This document shows, piece after piece, positions 1-5,271 of a stretch of 5,724 nucleotides of DNA. The stretch spans positions 25,395-31,118 of the forward strand of contig DGBP01000011.1 of assembly GCA_002384855.1 (NCBI GenBank), given 5' to 3'. A model generated the notes under the pieces. That model was given only the letters and a program-made list of their open reading frames with translations, searched no databases and had not been told where the DNA came from. The first letter of the stretch is position 1, and each line of letters begins with the position of its first letter. A program made the translations under genes and the position numbers. The stretch is from Nocardioidaceae bacterium UBA4001. Its GTDB lineage: Bacteria > Actinomycetota > Actinomycetes > Propionibacteriales > Nocardioidaceae.

Positions 1-179
1 CGCTCGTCGAAGAAGAGCTGGTAGCGCAGGCCGGAGCAGCCGCCGGGCTGCACGGCGATGCGCAGCTGGAGGTCGTCACGCCCCTCCTGCTGAAGAAGGC
101 TCTTGACCTTCTCCGCAGCGGTGTCGCTGAGGTTGATGCCGTCGGTGCGGCGCTCGGTGGTCTCGACCTGCTCGGTCAT
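1..179 (-). CDS. erpA: Iron-sulfur cluster insertion protein, ErpA/IscA/HesB family (partial, 3' end outside window)
   Basis: The minus strand from the ATG at 179-177 reads MTEQVETTERRTDGINLSD and continues for 59 complete codons to the window edge, so only the N-terminal half is present. Residues 15-59 match A-type carriers: a short helix (AAEKVKSLLQQEG), a strand (LQLRIAVQ), then the hallmark PGGCSGL at residues 45-51, with Cys48 as the first of three conserved cluster-ligand cysteines. The other two, normally in a C-terminal CGC motif, lie beyond the window. Such proteins accept an Fe-S cluster from the assembly scaffold and pass it to cytoplasmic apo-enzymes. The start is supported by a GGGAG Shine-Dalgarno sequence eight bases upstream. 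The acidic and Thr-rich first 14 residues are typical of actinobacterial members. IscA and SufA are alternatives, since this half cannot separate the subtypes. Confidence 0.9.
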   Translation of the reverse strand, partial: MTEQVETTERRTDGINLSDTAAEKVKSLLQQEGRDDLQLRIAVQPGGCSGLRYQLFFDE

Positions 180-187
180 CCTGGTGA

Positions 188-192
188 CTCCC
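188..192 (-). promoter_or_regulatory. Ribosome binding site of erpA
   Basis: Read on the minus strand this is GGGAG, eight bases before the erpA ATG. It supports the chosen start. The erpA promoter must lie between here and about position 350, but I see no convincing pair of -35 and -10 boxes there; TAGGAC (264-259 on the minus strand) is the only weak -10-like hexamer I noticed. Confidence 0.6.
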
Positions 193-347
193 ATGGCTCA
201 GACGTGGTCCTGTGCAGGTTTCCATGGTCTCACATCTGCCGGTATTCCCAACCCCGCGCGTCCTACTTGGCCGTCTTCGTCCGGTGCGTGCCCGTCTGGG
301 ATGGCCCGGTCGAACCCCCGGGGGGTACGTCGCCAGGGCGATTGGGA

Positions 348-515
348 CGGGGTGGCAACGCCTTCGGGGAGCGGTGGACCTGGGAGCAGACCGGCACGGG
401 CTACGCCCTGTCGTTGTTCGACCTGACGATGACGGTCGAGGGCGACACGATGACGTTCGTCATCCCTGAGCGGTACGAGGGGTGCGACGGCTACGTCCTC
501 GCCACCGTCCGATAG
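348..515 (+). pseudogene. Orphan 3' fragment of a protein gene (unknown family)
   Basis: From about 348 to the TAG at 513-515 the plus strand reads like genuine protein: GNAFGERWTWEQTGTGY, then LSLFDLTMTVEGDTMTF, then VIPERYEGCDGYVLATVR. It has alternating hydrophobic strand patterns, mostly G/C-ending codons and a balanced composition, unlike the Arg/Pro/Ser-rich shadow frames nearby. The frame is open back to an ATG at 204, but the 48 residues before 348 look non-coding, there is no Shine-Dalgarno sequence, and that stretch lies in the erpA upstream region. I infer a small beta-rich protein that has lost its 5' part. I do not recognise the family. The alternative is an intact short gene of 103 residues starting at 204, which I consider less likely. 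Bases 180-347 otherwise contain only the erpA upstream region. Confidence 0.45.
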
Positions 516-562
516 CGGACCGCGCGCACCTGGTCAGTGCGACCAGGTGCGCGCGGTCCGCT
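514..562. terminator. Perfect 22-bp hairpin, probable bidirectional terminator
   Basis: Bases 514-535 and 541-562 are exact reverse complements, separated by the 5-base loop AGTGC. There is no T-tract, as is common for actinobacterial terminators. The hairpin sits where two reading frames converge: the plus-strand TAG is at 513-515, and the glycerate kinase TGA (minus) is at 536-534. The right arm is therefore coding sequence for the last residues of glycerate kinase (about E357 to S364), and the left arm is just beyond its stop. A perfectly paired stem of this length is far beyond chance, so a role in ending both transcripts is likely. Termination itself is inferred. Confidence 0.8.
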
Positions 563-1631
563 CGGCGAGGGCGGCCAGGCTCCCGGCGGGGTCGCCGAAC
601 GACGCCTCCTCCCCCACCAGGTCGGAGACGGAGTACGCCGACTCGATGCCGAGCGTGCGCATCTCCCGGGAGCTGACCATGACCTTGCCGGCGAGCGCGA
701 TGCACGGCACGAGGGCTCGCGCCGCCACGGCTGCGACGCCGTAGGGCACCTTCCCGGCCTGGGACTGGAAGTCGAAGGCACCCTCGCCGGTGATCACCAG
801 GTCGGAGCCACGAGCGTGCTCCTCGAGCCCCACGGCAGCGGCGACCAGCTCGACCCCCGCCTCCCGCCTGGCGCCGAGGAGCATGAGGGCGAACCCCAGG
901 CCTCCCGCCGCGCCGGCGCCCTTGGCGAGCGCGAGCTTCTTGTCGGTGGCGGCTGCCAGCCTCTCGAGCATGCCGTCGACGGTCATCAGCCGCATCTGGT
1001 CGAGGCCCTTCTGGGGGCCGAAGACGTTGGTCGCGCCGATCAGGCCCAGCAGAGGGTTGTCCACGTCGCTGGCGGCGATGATCTCGACTCCACTCAGGCG
1101 TTCCCGCGCGGCGGTGAGGTCGACGCTGTCCAGGGCGCTGAGGCCGCGCGGGCCCTGGTCGAGGCTTCCCTCCGGAGACGCGGCGGCGCCCAGCGCGGCG
1201 AGCAGGCCCGCCCCTCCGTCGTTGGTCCCGGAGCCGCCGAGGCCCACCACGATGCGCCGGGCGCCTGCATCCACCGCGGCGGCGAGGAGCTCCCCGACCC
1301 CACGGGTGGTGGCTCGCTCCGGGTCCCGCTCTTCGGCGGCGGTGAGGTGCAGCCCGCAGGCCTGGGCGCTCTCGACGTACGCCGTGCCCTCGACGAGCAG
1401 CAGGTGCGCGGGCACCGCCTCGCCGTACGCGCCGGTCACGGTCACCGCGAGCAGGTCCCCGCCGAGGGAGGCGTGCAGCACGTCGACGAAACCGGGTCCC
1501 CCGTCGGCCATCGGCACGAGCACGAGGTCGTCCTCCGGCGCCCGGCGGCGCCACCCCTCGGCGACCGCCTCCGCGGCCTCGACGGCGGTGAGGGTGCCTG
1601 CGAACTTGTCCGGGGCGATGACGACGCGCAT
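534..1631 (-). CDS. glxK: Glycerate 2-kinase (GlxK/GarK family, type I)
   Basis: The product is 365 residues, close to the usual 370-380 for this family. It phosphorylates D-glycerate with ATP (2-phosphoglycerate in the GarK/GlxK group), feeding glyoxylate, serine or sugar-acid breakdown into lower glycolysis in the cytoplasm. Recognisable family blocks in order are VIAPDKFAGTL (4-14), PMADGGPGFVD (40-50), ATTRGVGELL (107-116), GLGGSGTNDGGAGLLAALG (130-148), SDVDNPLLG (188-196) with GATNVFGPQKG (199-209), GAGAAGGLGFAL (238-249), and DLVITGEGAFDFQ (277-289) followed by GKVPYGVA (293-300). The start at 1631 is chosen because MRVVIAPDK is the family N-terminus and AGGA lies seven bases upstream; the longer open frame to 1757 runs into the divergent acetyltransferase. 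The last codons form one arm of the 514-562 hairpin. It stands alone here, with no glyoxylate or glucarate genes beside it, so its pathway is not fixed by context. Confidence 0.93.
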   Translation of the reverse strand: MRVVIAPDKFAGTLTAVEAAEAVAEGWRRRAPEDDLVLVPMADGGPGFVDVLHASLGGDLLAVTVTGAYGEAVPAHLLLVEGTAYVESAQACGLHLTAAEERDPERATTRGVGELLAAAVDAGARRIVVGLGGSGTNDGGAGLLAALGAAASPEGSLDQGPRGLSALDSVDLTAARERLSGVEIIAASDVDNPLLGLIGATNVFGPQKGLDQMRLMTVDGMLERLAAATDKKLALAKGAGAAGGLGFALMLLGARREAGVELVAAAVGLEEHARGSDLVITGEGAFDFQSQAGKVPYGVAAVAARALVPCIALAGKVMVSSREMRTLGIESAYSVSDLVGEEASFGDPAGSLAALAERTARTWSH

Positions 1632-1638
1632 GCCCACA

Positions 1639-1642
1639 TCCT
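1639..1642 (-). promoter_or_regulatory. Ribosome binding site of glycerate kinase
   Basis: On the minus strand this is AGGA, seven bases before the ATG at 1631-1629. It decides the start against the longer upstream open frame. The whole divergent gap to the acetyltransferase GTG is only 49 bases, so promoters for both genes must be packed into or beyond it. Confidence 0.55.
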
Positions 1643-1668
1643 GCCGTGCTCGTGGGTGCGGCCGTCGG

Positions 1669-1674
1669 TAGGTT
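1669..1674 (+). promoter_or_regulatory. Putative -10 element for a leaderless acetyltransferase transcript
   Basis: TAGGTT fits the actinobacterial TANNNT -10 pattern and ends six bases before the GTG at 1681. This would place transcription start at or next to the start codon. No good Shine-Dalgarno sequence precedes the GTG and I see no clear -35 box. Inferred from spacing only. Confidence 0.4.
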
Positions 1675-1680
1675 GGCCCG

Positions 1681-2583
1681 GTGTCCACCACCGGAGCCGC
1701 TCCCGCCACGATCCGGCCGATGCGGGAGGCGGACGTGCCGGCCGTCGAACGCCTCACCGACGAGGGGTTCTACGAGCTCGACGTGCGCACGACGCCGCCG
1801 GACCGTCCCGTGCCGGCCCGGCGCTCGCAAGGGCGGGCACTGCGGTGGCAGAGGCGCATGCACCACATCCTGGCGCACGACCCCGGCGGCTGCTGGGTCG
1901 CGGAGACCCAGGACGGCGTGGTCGGGGTCGCGGCCGCGATGAAGCGCGACCTGACGTGGATCCTCGCGACGTTCGTGGTCAGCCCGGCTCTCCAGGGTCA
2001 GGGGCTGGGGTCCCGGCTCCTCGAGTCGGCGCTCGACCACGGTCGAGGCTGCCTGCGCGGGATGCTGAGCGCCTCCCCCGACCCTCGGGCAGCGCGGCGC
2101 TACCGGCTCGCCGGGTTCTCCCTCCATCCCACGATGGACCTCAGCGGAGTCGTCGACCGGTCGTGCCTCCCGGTGGTCGAACGGGTTCGGGAGGGCTCGT
2201 CCAGCGACATCGACCTGATGGACTCGGTCGACCGGCAGGTCCGGGACAGCGCCCACGGTGTGGACCACGAGCTGCTCACGACCTTGTACCGCCTCGTCGT
2301 GGTGGACCGCTCGACCGGTTCCGGCTACGCCTACGTCGAGTCCGACGGGTCGCCGTACCTGGTGGCCGCGACGAACCGTCGCAGCGCGACCGACCTGCTG
2401 TGGGAGTGCCTCGCGTCGTCGGACCCCGCGGCGTCGTGCACGGTCGGTCACGTGACCCCGGCGAACGAGTGGGCCGTCGACGTCGGGCTCGCCGCGCGCC
2501 TCGACCTGCGCAGCCAGGGTTACCTCGGGCTGAGGCACATGAAGCCGCCGATGCCGTACCTCCCCAGCGGCCACTTCCTGTGA
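1681..2583 (+). CDS. GNAT family N-acetyltransferase (300 residues, probable two-domain form)
   Basis: The GTG-initiated product carries a GNAT fold in its first half: IRPMREADVPAVERL (11-25) is the typical first strand and helix, WVAETQDGVVGVAA (72-85) the central strands, and FVVSPALQGQGLGSRLLE (98-115) contains the QGQGLG acetyl-CoA pyrophosphate-binding motif. The Y-R-L-A-G-F segment (141-146) matches the closing motif of the domain. Residues about 195-300 (YRLVVVDRSTGSGYAYVE, then YLVAATNRRSATDLLWECL) look like a second, degenerate GNAT-like half without an acetyl-CoA motif, a layout known in actinobacteria. The substrate is unknown. It is divergent from glycerate kinase (49-bp gap) and lies 77 bp upstream of nadA in the same direction. 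The start gives a conventional N-terminus, but there is no Shine-Dalgarno sequence, so translation may be leaderless. Confidence 0.85.
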   Translation: MSTTGAAPATIRPMREADVPAVERLTDEGFYELDVRTTPPDRPVPARRSQGRALRWQRRMHHILAHDPGGCWVAETQDGVVGVAAAMKRDLTWILATFVVSPALQGQGLGSRLLESALDHGRGCLRGMLSASPDPRAARRYRLAGFSLHPTMDLSGVVDRSCLPVVERVREGSSSDIDLMDSVDRQVRDSAHGVDHELLTTLYRLVVVDRSTGSGYAYVESDGSPYLVAATNRRSATDLLWECLASSDPAASCTVGHVTPANEWAVDVGLAARLDLRSQGYLGLRHMKPPMPYLPSGHFL

Positions 2584-2619
2584 GGACCACTGGTCCAGTC
2601 GCACACCGGGCGCGACCGG
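2584..2619. other. Short inverted repeats between the acetyltransferase stop and nadA
   Basis: Directly after the acetyltransferase TGA, GGACCA (2584-2589) and TGGTCC (2591-2596) form a 6-bp inverted repeat around one base. Overlapping it, CCAGTCGC (2595-2602) pairs with GCGACCGG (2612-2619) at seven of eight positions. These could be a weak terminator or an operator before nadA. Neither matches a regulator site I know, and in GC-rich DNA such small repeats can arise by chance. Confidence 0.25.
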
Positions 2620-2645
2620 CAGCACGGGGGTTCGGCCGTTCTTCG

Positions 2646-2654
2646 TGAGATACT
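2646..2654 (+). promoter_or_regulatory. Putative extended -10 promoter of nadA (leaderless start)
   Basis: TGAGATACT contains a TGN extension followed by GATACT, five of six matches to TATAAT. The hexamer ends six bases before the nadA GTG at 2661, so transcription would begin at about the first base of the codon. There is no Shine-Dalgarno sequence. The AT-rich hexamer stands out in this GC-rich stretch. No clear -35 box is seen, as expected for extended -10 promoters. Confidence 0.5.
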
Positions 2655-2660
2655 GTCGAA

Positions 2661-3824
2661 GTGACGACAACTCATCTGCCTCTGCTCCTCCTCGGCCACG
2701 GTGTCGACCCGAACGCCGAGCGCGGCGTCGAGTGCCCCGGTTCCCTGCCGGTCGCGTCCGACCCGACCCTCGTCGAGCGTGCCCGCGCGGCGAAGGAGGC
2801 CCTCGGCGAGCGGGTGTTCGTGCTCGGGCACCACTACCAGCGTGACGAGGTGATCCAGTTCGCCGACGTCACCGGTGACTCCTTCAAGCTCTCGCGTGAG
2901 GCGGCCGCGCGGCCGGAGGCGGAGTACGTCGTGTTCTGCGGCGTGCACTTCATGGCCGAGTCGGCCGACATCCTCACCGCCGACCACCAGAGGGTCGTCC
3001 TCCCCGACCTCGCCGCGGGCTGCTCGATGGCCGACATGGCCAGGCTCGGTCAGGTCGAGGACGCCTGGGACGCCCTCGAGGACGCCGGTGTCGCCGACCA
3101 GGTGGTCCCGGTGACCTACATGAACTCCTCCGCCGACATCAAGGCGTTCGTCGGCCGTCGCGGCGGCACGGTCTGCACCTCGAGCAACGCCGACGTCGCG
3201 ATGGAGTGGGCGTTCGAACAGCACGGCCCCGACACGAAGGTGCTGTTCCTCCCCGACCAGCACCTCGGCCGCAACACCGCCGTGCTCAAGCTCGGGTACT
3301 CCCTCGATGACTGCGTCGTGTGGAGCCCGCACCGGGCGAACGGCGGGCTGACCCGCGAGCAGATCCGCGACGCCAAGGTGATCCTGTGGCAGGGCCACTG
3401 CTCGGTGCACGGCCGGTTCTCCGCCACCGTCGTCGACGAGCTGCGCGAGACGGTCCCCGGCATCAACATCCTCGTGCACCCCGAGTGCACCCACGAGGTG
3501 GTGACCCGGGCCGACCTGGTCGGCTCGACGGAGTTCATCATCAAGACCATCGAGCAGGCGCCGGCCGGGTCGTCCTGGGCGATCGGCACCGAGCTGAACC
3601 TCGTGCAGCGGCTCGCCGACGCACACCCCGACAAGAGCATCATCTTCCTCGACAAGACCGTGTGCTTCTGCTCGACGATGAACCGGATCGACCTCCCCCA
3701 CTTCGTGTGGGCGATGGAGAACCTCGTGGCCGGCAACGTCGTCAACCAGATCGAGGTCGACCCCGACACCCAGCAGTGGGCCAAGGTCGCGCTCCAGCGC
3801 ATGCTGGACCTGCCCGGTCGCTGA
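2661..3824 (+). CDS. nadA: Quinolinate synthase NadA
   Basis: The 387-residue product condenses iminoaspartate with dihydroxyacetone phosphate to quinolinate, the de novo NAD precursor, using an oxygen-sensitive [4Fe-4S] cluster in the cytoplasm. Family signatures are clear: LGHHYQRDEVIQFAD (55-69), GDSFKLSREAA (72-82), VFCGVHFMAESADIL (91-105), AAGCSMADM (118-126), TYMNSSADIKA (152-162), TSSNA (173-177), LPDQHLGRN (197-205), WQGHCSVH (243-250), HPECTHEV (273-280) and CFCSTMNRI (335-343). By comparison with known NadA proteins the cluster ligands should be Cys121, Cys247 and Cys337. The GHHYQRDEVIQFAD form belongs to the longer type of NadA also seen in Bacillus. GTG is chosen as start because it gives the usual N-terminal length; there is no Shine-Dalgarno sequence. 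Partners nadB and nadC are not in the window, so it is transcribed apart from them. ErpA, about 2.5 kb upstream on the other strand, may supply its cluster. Confidence 0.96.
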   Translation: MTTTHLPLLLLGHGVDPNAERGVECPGSLPVASDPTLVERARAAKEALGERVFVLGHHYQRDEVIQFADVTGDSFKLSREAAARPEAEYVVFCGVHFMAESADILTADHQRVVLPDLAAGCSMADMARLGQVEDAWDALEDAGVADQVVPVTYMNSSADIKAFVGRRGGTVCTSSNADVAMEWAFEQHGPDTKVLFLPDQHLGRNTAVLKLGYSLDDCVVWSPHRANGGLTREQIRDAKVILWQGHCSVHGRFSATVVDELRETVPGINILVHPECTHEVVTRADLVGSTEFIIKTIEQAPAGSSWAIGTELNLVQRLADAHPDKSIIFLDKTVCFCSTMNRIDLPHFVWAMENLVAGNVVNQIEVDPDTQQWAKVALQRMLDLPGR

Positions 3825-3865
3825 GGCCCGTGCGCCACCGACCCCGGGTGCTCAAGGTCAGTGTG

Positions 3866-3890
3866 ACGACCTGGGTGGAGCCTAGGTCGT
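3866..3890 (+). terminator. Probable nadA terminator hairpin
   Basis: ACGACCTGGG (3866-3875) pairs with CCTAGGTCGT (3881-3890) through ten positions, nine Watson-Crick and one G-U, around the loop TGGAG. It starts 41 bases after the nadA stop and 70 bases before the next gene. There is no following T-tract. Position and stem quality support termination; function is inferred. Confidence 0.55.
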
Positions 3891-3947
3891 GCACAGTCTG
3901 CGTGGCGGCGGCCGACCCACCTTCTGGATCGACCGAGCGCCAGCGGT

Positions 3948-3953
3948 GATGAT
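3948..3953 (+). promoter_or_regulatory. Weak -10-like element before the DinB-fold gene
   Basis: GATGAT matches TATAAT at four of six positions and ends exactly six bases before the ATG at 3960, the same spacing as the two -10 candidates upstream. A GGAG at 3954-3957 is only two bases from the ATG, too close to work well as a ribosome binding site. Low confidence on its own. Confidence 0.25.
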
Positions 3954-3959
3954 GGAGCG

Positions 3960-4691
3960 ATGACGACCTATGCCGGCACGAAGGAGTTCGAAGGCGCGAC
4001 CTTCGTCAGGGCGAGCTTCAAGGGCGCAGTCCTGCGATTCTCCGATGTGAGCGGTGTGACGATGCGCAGCGTCGAGGTGGACGGACTCGACATCGACAGC
4101 CACGACCTGTTCTTCGGCAGCCTCTTTGTCAATGGGGTCGACGTGGTGCCGCTCGTGGATGCGGAGCTCAACCGGCAGTTCCCGGGCCGCGAGCTGCAGA
4201 AGGCGCAGACGCCTGAAGGCCTGCGCGAGGGTTGGGTCGCCGTGCAGTCCGCGTGGCGGACGACGGTGGAGGGCACGCCGCCGGATCTGGTGGACGTCCA
4301 CGTCGAGGACGAATGGTCCTTGGCCCAGACCCTGCGGCACCTCATCCTGGCGACCGACGCCTGGCTCCGCGGCGGGATCCTACGGGTCCAGCAGCCGTTC
4401 CACGAGATCGGCCAGATCTTCACCGGTGCCGAAGAGATGGGCTTCGACATGTCGGTCTTCCGCGTGGACCCGCCGACCTGGGAGGAGATCCTCACGGTGC
4501 GTGCCGAGCGACAGGCGCTGGTGACCGACTTCCTGGCCACGGCCACAGAGGAGCTTCTCGCGGAGGAACGCGAGGACCCGTGGGGCGGCGGTGACTGGCG
4601 ACCCAGCGTCGGTGACTGCATTCGCGTGATCCTGGAGGAGGAGTGGGCGCACCTGCGCTACATCCGACGGGATCTCGCTCGTACGCGTTGA
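3960..4691 (+). CDS. DinB-family protein with N-terminal pentapeptide-repeat segment
   Basis: The 243-residue product has two parts. Residues 8-62 are a pentapeptide-repeat run: hydrophobic centre residues occur exactly every five positions (F10, F15, F20, L25, V30, M35, V40, I45, L50, L55, V60), about eleven pentads forming a short right-handed beta-helix. A linker (VNGVDVVPLVDAEL, 57-70) leads to a four-helix DinB-like domain: WSLAQTLRHLILATDAWL (119-136) with His127, and LEEEWAHLRYIRRDL (225-239) with His231, the positions where DinB proteins bind a metal. His148 (PFHEI) is another possible ligand. From memory, actinobacteria hold many proteins of this architecture, annotated only as DinB family. 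Some DinB-fold proteins are thiol-dependent transferases (mycothiol in actinobacteria), but the substrate here is unknown. The ATG at 3960 keeps all repeats; the next ATG would cut into them. Codon use is less G/C-biased than nadA. Confidence 0.85.
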   Translation: MTTYAGTKEFEGATFVRASFKGAVLRFSDVSGVTMRSVEVDGLDIDSHDLFFGSLFVNGVDVVPLVDAELNRQFPGRELQKAQTPEGLREGWVAVQSAWRTTVEGTPPDLVDVHVEDEWSLAQTLRHLILATDAWLRGGILRVQQPFHEIGQIFTGAEEMGFDMSVFRVDPPTWEEILTVRAERQALVTDFLATATEELLAEEREDPWGGGDWRPSVGDCIRVILEEEWAHLRYIRRDLARTR

Positions 4692-4705
4692 GCCAGAAGA
4701 GCCGG

Positions 4706-4731
4706 CCTGGACGGGCAGCTGCCCGTCCAGG
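4706..4731. terminator. 26-bp perfect palindrome, bidirectional terminator between convergent genes
   Basis: CCTGGACGGGCAG (4706-4718) is followed immediately by its exact reverse complement CTGCCCGTCCAGG (4719-4731). As RNA it folds into an 11-bp GC-rich stem with a 4-base loop. It begins 15 bases after the DinB-family stop and lies 21 bases beyond the stop of the minus-strand pseudogene at 4753, so it could end transcripts from both sides. No T-tract follows on either strand. Confidence 0.75.
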
Positions 4732-4752
4732 GTGACCGCTGACCGGATCGAG

Positions 4753-5096
4753 TCAGCTCGGCAGGCGGGACAGAACCCGCTCGTGGTCCCACTCATCCGT
4801 CACCAGAGCAGCGAGGTCGTGATCGGAGCTGGCGACGCAGTACGGCGTCTCGTCTGCATCGGTCACCGCGAGATCGACCGGAGCGCCGAACACATCCCAA
4901 CCCAGCAGGGCACCATCATCATCACTGCGCGGCTCGGATCCTCCTCTGACTTCCAGACACCCTCGGTGCTGTCACGTCCGGGCAGCTCGAGAACCGGGAC
5001 AGGAAGGACGAACCGAACGGCGCGTTCGTGGTCGTCCGTCGGGCGGCCACAAAGGTCACAGGTGGACCTGCCGAGATCGTCGCACGGGCCCGGCAC
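4753..5096 (-). pseudogene. DUF2199-like protein gene, disrupted by internal deletion and frame change
   Basis: Two pieces of one protein lie in different minus-strand frames. Upstream (about 5096 to 4911) reads CDLCGRPTDDHERAVRF, LPVPVLELPGRDSTEGVW, then KSEEDPSRAVMMMVP. In that frame it then continues as unrelated sequence to a stop at 4865-4863. In another frame, from about 4920 down to the TGA at 4755-4753, the strand reads ALLGWDVFGAPVDL, TDADETPYCVASSD, then LVTDEWDHERVLSRLPS. From memory, actinobacterial proteins with both ends carry between them a segment of very roughly 60 residues (FVRALLPV... FGVW...) that is absent here, so I infer a deletion with frameshift near 4905-4925, where ATGATGATG occurs. 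Function of the family is unknown; the CxxC (CDLC) suggests a metal or structural site. The GTG at 5096-5094 is a guessed start; the frame stays open to an ATG at 5273. The family name is tentative. Confidence 0.65.
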
Positions 5097-5259
5097 GACT
5101 TGGCAGAATGCCGGGTCATGGCGCAGCCAGCGTGCCTTGCGGCCATCCACACGTACCGCCGTCGATGAAGGAAGGCCGAGCGTGCCGATGACAGCGCGTG
5201 GAGACGCGTCGTCAACGGGAACCGGGCTCTCGTTCTGTGCGTCGAACCGAGCGTCGACC

Positions 5260-5265
5260 AGGAGG
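5260..5265 (+). promoter_or_regulatory. Ribosome binding site of the lipoprotein gene
   Basis: AGGAGG, the full Shine-Dalgarno consensus, ends six bases before the ATG at 5272. It fixes that ATG over the in-frame ATG at 5281, which would be 15 bases away. It is the strongest ribosome binding site in the window. Confidence 0.8.
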
Positions 5266-5271
5266 GGACGC

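Noticed and set aside
1632..1757. Longer N-terminus for glycerate kinase (start at 1757)
   Set aside because: It would overlap the divergent acetyltransferase, the extra 42 residues do not belong to the family, and MRVVIAPDK has its own AGGA site.
537..2648. A 703-codon plus-strand open frame antisense to glycerate kinase and out of frame with the acetyltransferase
   Set aside because: Same reasoning: skewed composition, no recognisable domain, and it covers two real genes whose family motifs are clear.
460..2670. A 736-codon minus-strand open frame spanning the glycerate kinase and the acetyltransferase
   Set aside because: Its translation is dominated by Arg, Gly, Ala and Pro with low complexity, it runs across two well-supported genes in wrong frames, and long stop-free antisense frames are expected in GC-rich DNA.
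2520..3701. A 393-codon minus-strand open frame antisense to nadA
   Set aside because: It mirrors the nadA codons; nadA has every expected family motif on the plus strand.
5100..5109. TTGGCA followed by CAGAAT as a promoter for the lipoprotein
   Set aside because: TTGGCA resembles a -35 box, but no -10 hexamer lies 16-18 bases downstream, and CAGAAT directly overlaps it, so the two cannot pair as one promoter.
4732..5271. Upstream extension of the lipoprotein frame to 4732
   Set aside because: The consensus Shine-Dalgarno sequence and signal peptide fix the start at 5272, and the upstream part is antisense to the pseudogene with Ser/Arg/Thr-rich non-protein-like sequence.
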